6,009 nt of DNA from Dehalococcoidia bacterium. Its GTDB lineage: Bacteria; Chloroflexota; Dehalococcoidia; SAR202; UBA11138. The DNA lies in assembly GCA_012270665.1 (NCBI GenBank), contig JAAXHY010000324.1:1-6009 (forward strand), given 5' to 3'. Under the pieces are notes generated by a model, which was given only the letters and a program-made list of their open reading frames with translations, was not told where the DNA came from and did not search any database. Shown here piece after piece: positions 5,388 to 6,009 of this stretch. How positions within the stretch are numbered: position 1 is the stretch's first letter; each line of letters begins with the position of its first letter. The position numbers and the translations under genes were made by a program.

Positions 5388-5924
5388 CTATTCGGTGTTG
5401 GCGTCTTCGGAGAGATCTTCGGGCGTGAGCTTGGCGTGCCCATTCAGCCTGGCACACCGGTGCCCATCAGGGTCTATTGGTCTTCCGCACAACGGACACA
5501 GCGGGCGCCCGGCGGCGCAGACCCTCATTGCTTCCTCCGAAAAGTCGAGCATCTGCCGCTTGTCCAGCCAGATGCGTATGGTGGGGTCTTCACCATCGTC
5601 GGCGCTGTAGGCGTCAATGACGAAAAGGCCGCGCCTCTGATCGTGTCCCAGCGCGAGATTCATGGCCTTGAAGTCGAGGCTGGTCAGTCCCGGCGCTTCG
5701 CGCTCTATCGGAGGCTCGGCCAGAGATAATTTATCGTCGGCCATGGAGTTGACGATCTGATGGATCGCGAGAGCGAGTTGAAACAGGTCTTCTTTCTCGA
5801 GCCAGACCGACGCCGAACTGCTCGCGCTGTCCGCGTACATACGGAACGTTCTCTGGCCCGGTTCGCCGAATGCCTCGGCCTGGAGCTTTGTTACGTTGGT
5901 AAATTCGTTCTTGGGCTGCGACAT
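5388..5924 (-). CDS. DUF3090 family protein
   Basis: 178 residues, near the usual family length. Early family features are FGEPGQRTFRMYA (19-31) and ASVWLEKEDLFQLA (39-52), with the late core TIRIWLDKRQMLDFSEEAM (115-133) and AAGRPLCPLCGRPIDPDGHRC (137-157). The ending CPLC-x8-HRC-x5-H (C143, C146, H155, C157, H163) looks like a zinc knuckle; metal binding is inferred. The function is unknown. In Actinobacteria DUF3090 belongs to a conserved trio with a SCO1664-family protein and an MSMEG_4193-type histidine phosphatase. Here the SCO1664-family gene follows directly, and the third member would be expected beyond 6009. ATG 5924 is chosen over an in-frame TTG at 5966 because the conserved region begins shortly after it and the extra 14 residues look non-coding. 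The SD is poor (GGCAAG-like). Confidence 0.92.
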   Translation of the reverse strand: MSQPKNEFTNVTKLQAEAFGEPGQRTFRMYADSASSSASVWLEKEDLFQLALAIHQIVNSMADDKLSLAEPPIEREAPGLTSLDFKAMNLALGHDQRRGLFVIDAYSADDGEDPTIRIWLDKRQMLDFSEEAMRVCAAGRPLCPLCGRPIDPDGHRCARLNGHAKLTPEDLSEDANTE

Positions 5925-6009
5925 GATCTTGCCGATAATATTAGTGGGTTGGAGGTTATGCCGCAAGGGTAGGCATTCTTCCGAGCATAGGGATCCGTAG
6001 ATAATCCAG
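5925..6009 (-). other. Edge region upstream of the DUF3090 gene
   Basis: 85 bases. One minus-strand frame runs from the right edge to a TAA at 5958-5956. If this is a gene tail, the gap to DUF3090 would be 31 bases, similar to the 33-base gap after it. The visible 17 residues are not recognisable as a histidine phosphatase, and the other two frames are also open across this stretch, so coding is unproven. A TATTAT (5940-5935) could serve as a -10 box but is too close to the ATG for a normal leader. Confidence 0.25.

Noticed and set aside
5925..5966. TTG at 5966 as the DUF3090 start
   Set aside because: It has no SD, the added 14 residues do not resemble the family N terminus, and the ATG at 5924 fits the usual length.

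Overview
The window looks like a piece of a Chloroflexota genome, most likely Dehalococcoidia/SAR202-like. This is inference from three things. First, a SCO1664-family / DUF3090 gene pair is present, a pair otherwise best known from Actinobacteria and Chloroflexota. Second, there is an enolase-superfamily (mandelate racemase/muconate lactonizing enzyme) gene, a family strongly expanded in SAR202 genomes. Third, there is a large repeat-bearing membrane protein whose motifs I associate from memory with uncharacterised Anaerolineae-type proteins. No rRNA, tRNA, IS element, integrase or CRISPR array is visible.

Layout. Positions 1-1178 (minus strand) hold a membrane-anchored molybdopterin oxidoreductase cut by the left edge. 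It has about four N-terminal membrane helices, then an internal twin-arginine motif and a sulfite-oxidase-fold domain. Upstream of it on the same strand, 1296-2423 encodes a complete 375-residue enolase-superfamily enzyme. The 117-base gap between them carries a 9-bp hairpin. A 274-base divergent intergenic region (2424-2697) holds plausible promoters in both directions. The plus-strand gene at 2698-4542 encodes a 614-residue membrane protein with three tandem ~93-95-residue extracytoplasmic repeats and three C-terminal membrane helices. It converges on the minus-strand pair DUF3090 (5388-5924) then SCO1664-family kinase-like protein (4563-5354). The two convergent stop codons are only 20 bases apart and sit in opposite arms of a perfect 8-bp inverted repeat. 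The last 85 bases lie upstream of the DUF3090 gene and may hold the tail of another gene.

How the parts may work together. The enolase-superfamily enzyme and the molybdo-oxidoreductase may be co-transcribed, but nothing ties their chemistry together. The DUF3090/SCO1664 pair is two thirds of a conserved trio of unknown function. The third member, a histidine-phosphatase-like protein, would be expected beyond position 6009 if the usual order holds. The central membrane protein is a separate transcription unit, and sampled stretches of it are lower in GC than its neighbours. The least understood elements are the repeat membrane protein and the kinase-like/zinc-knuckle pair.
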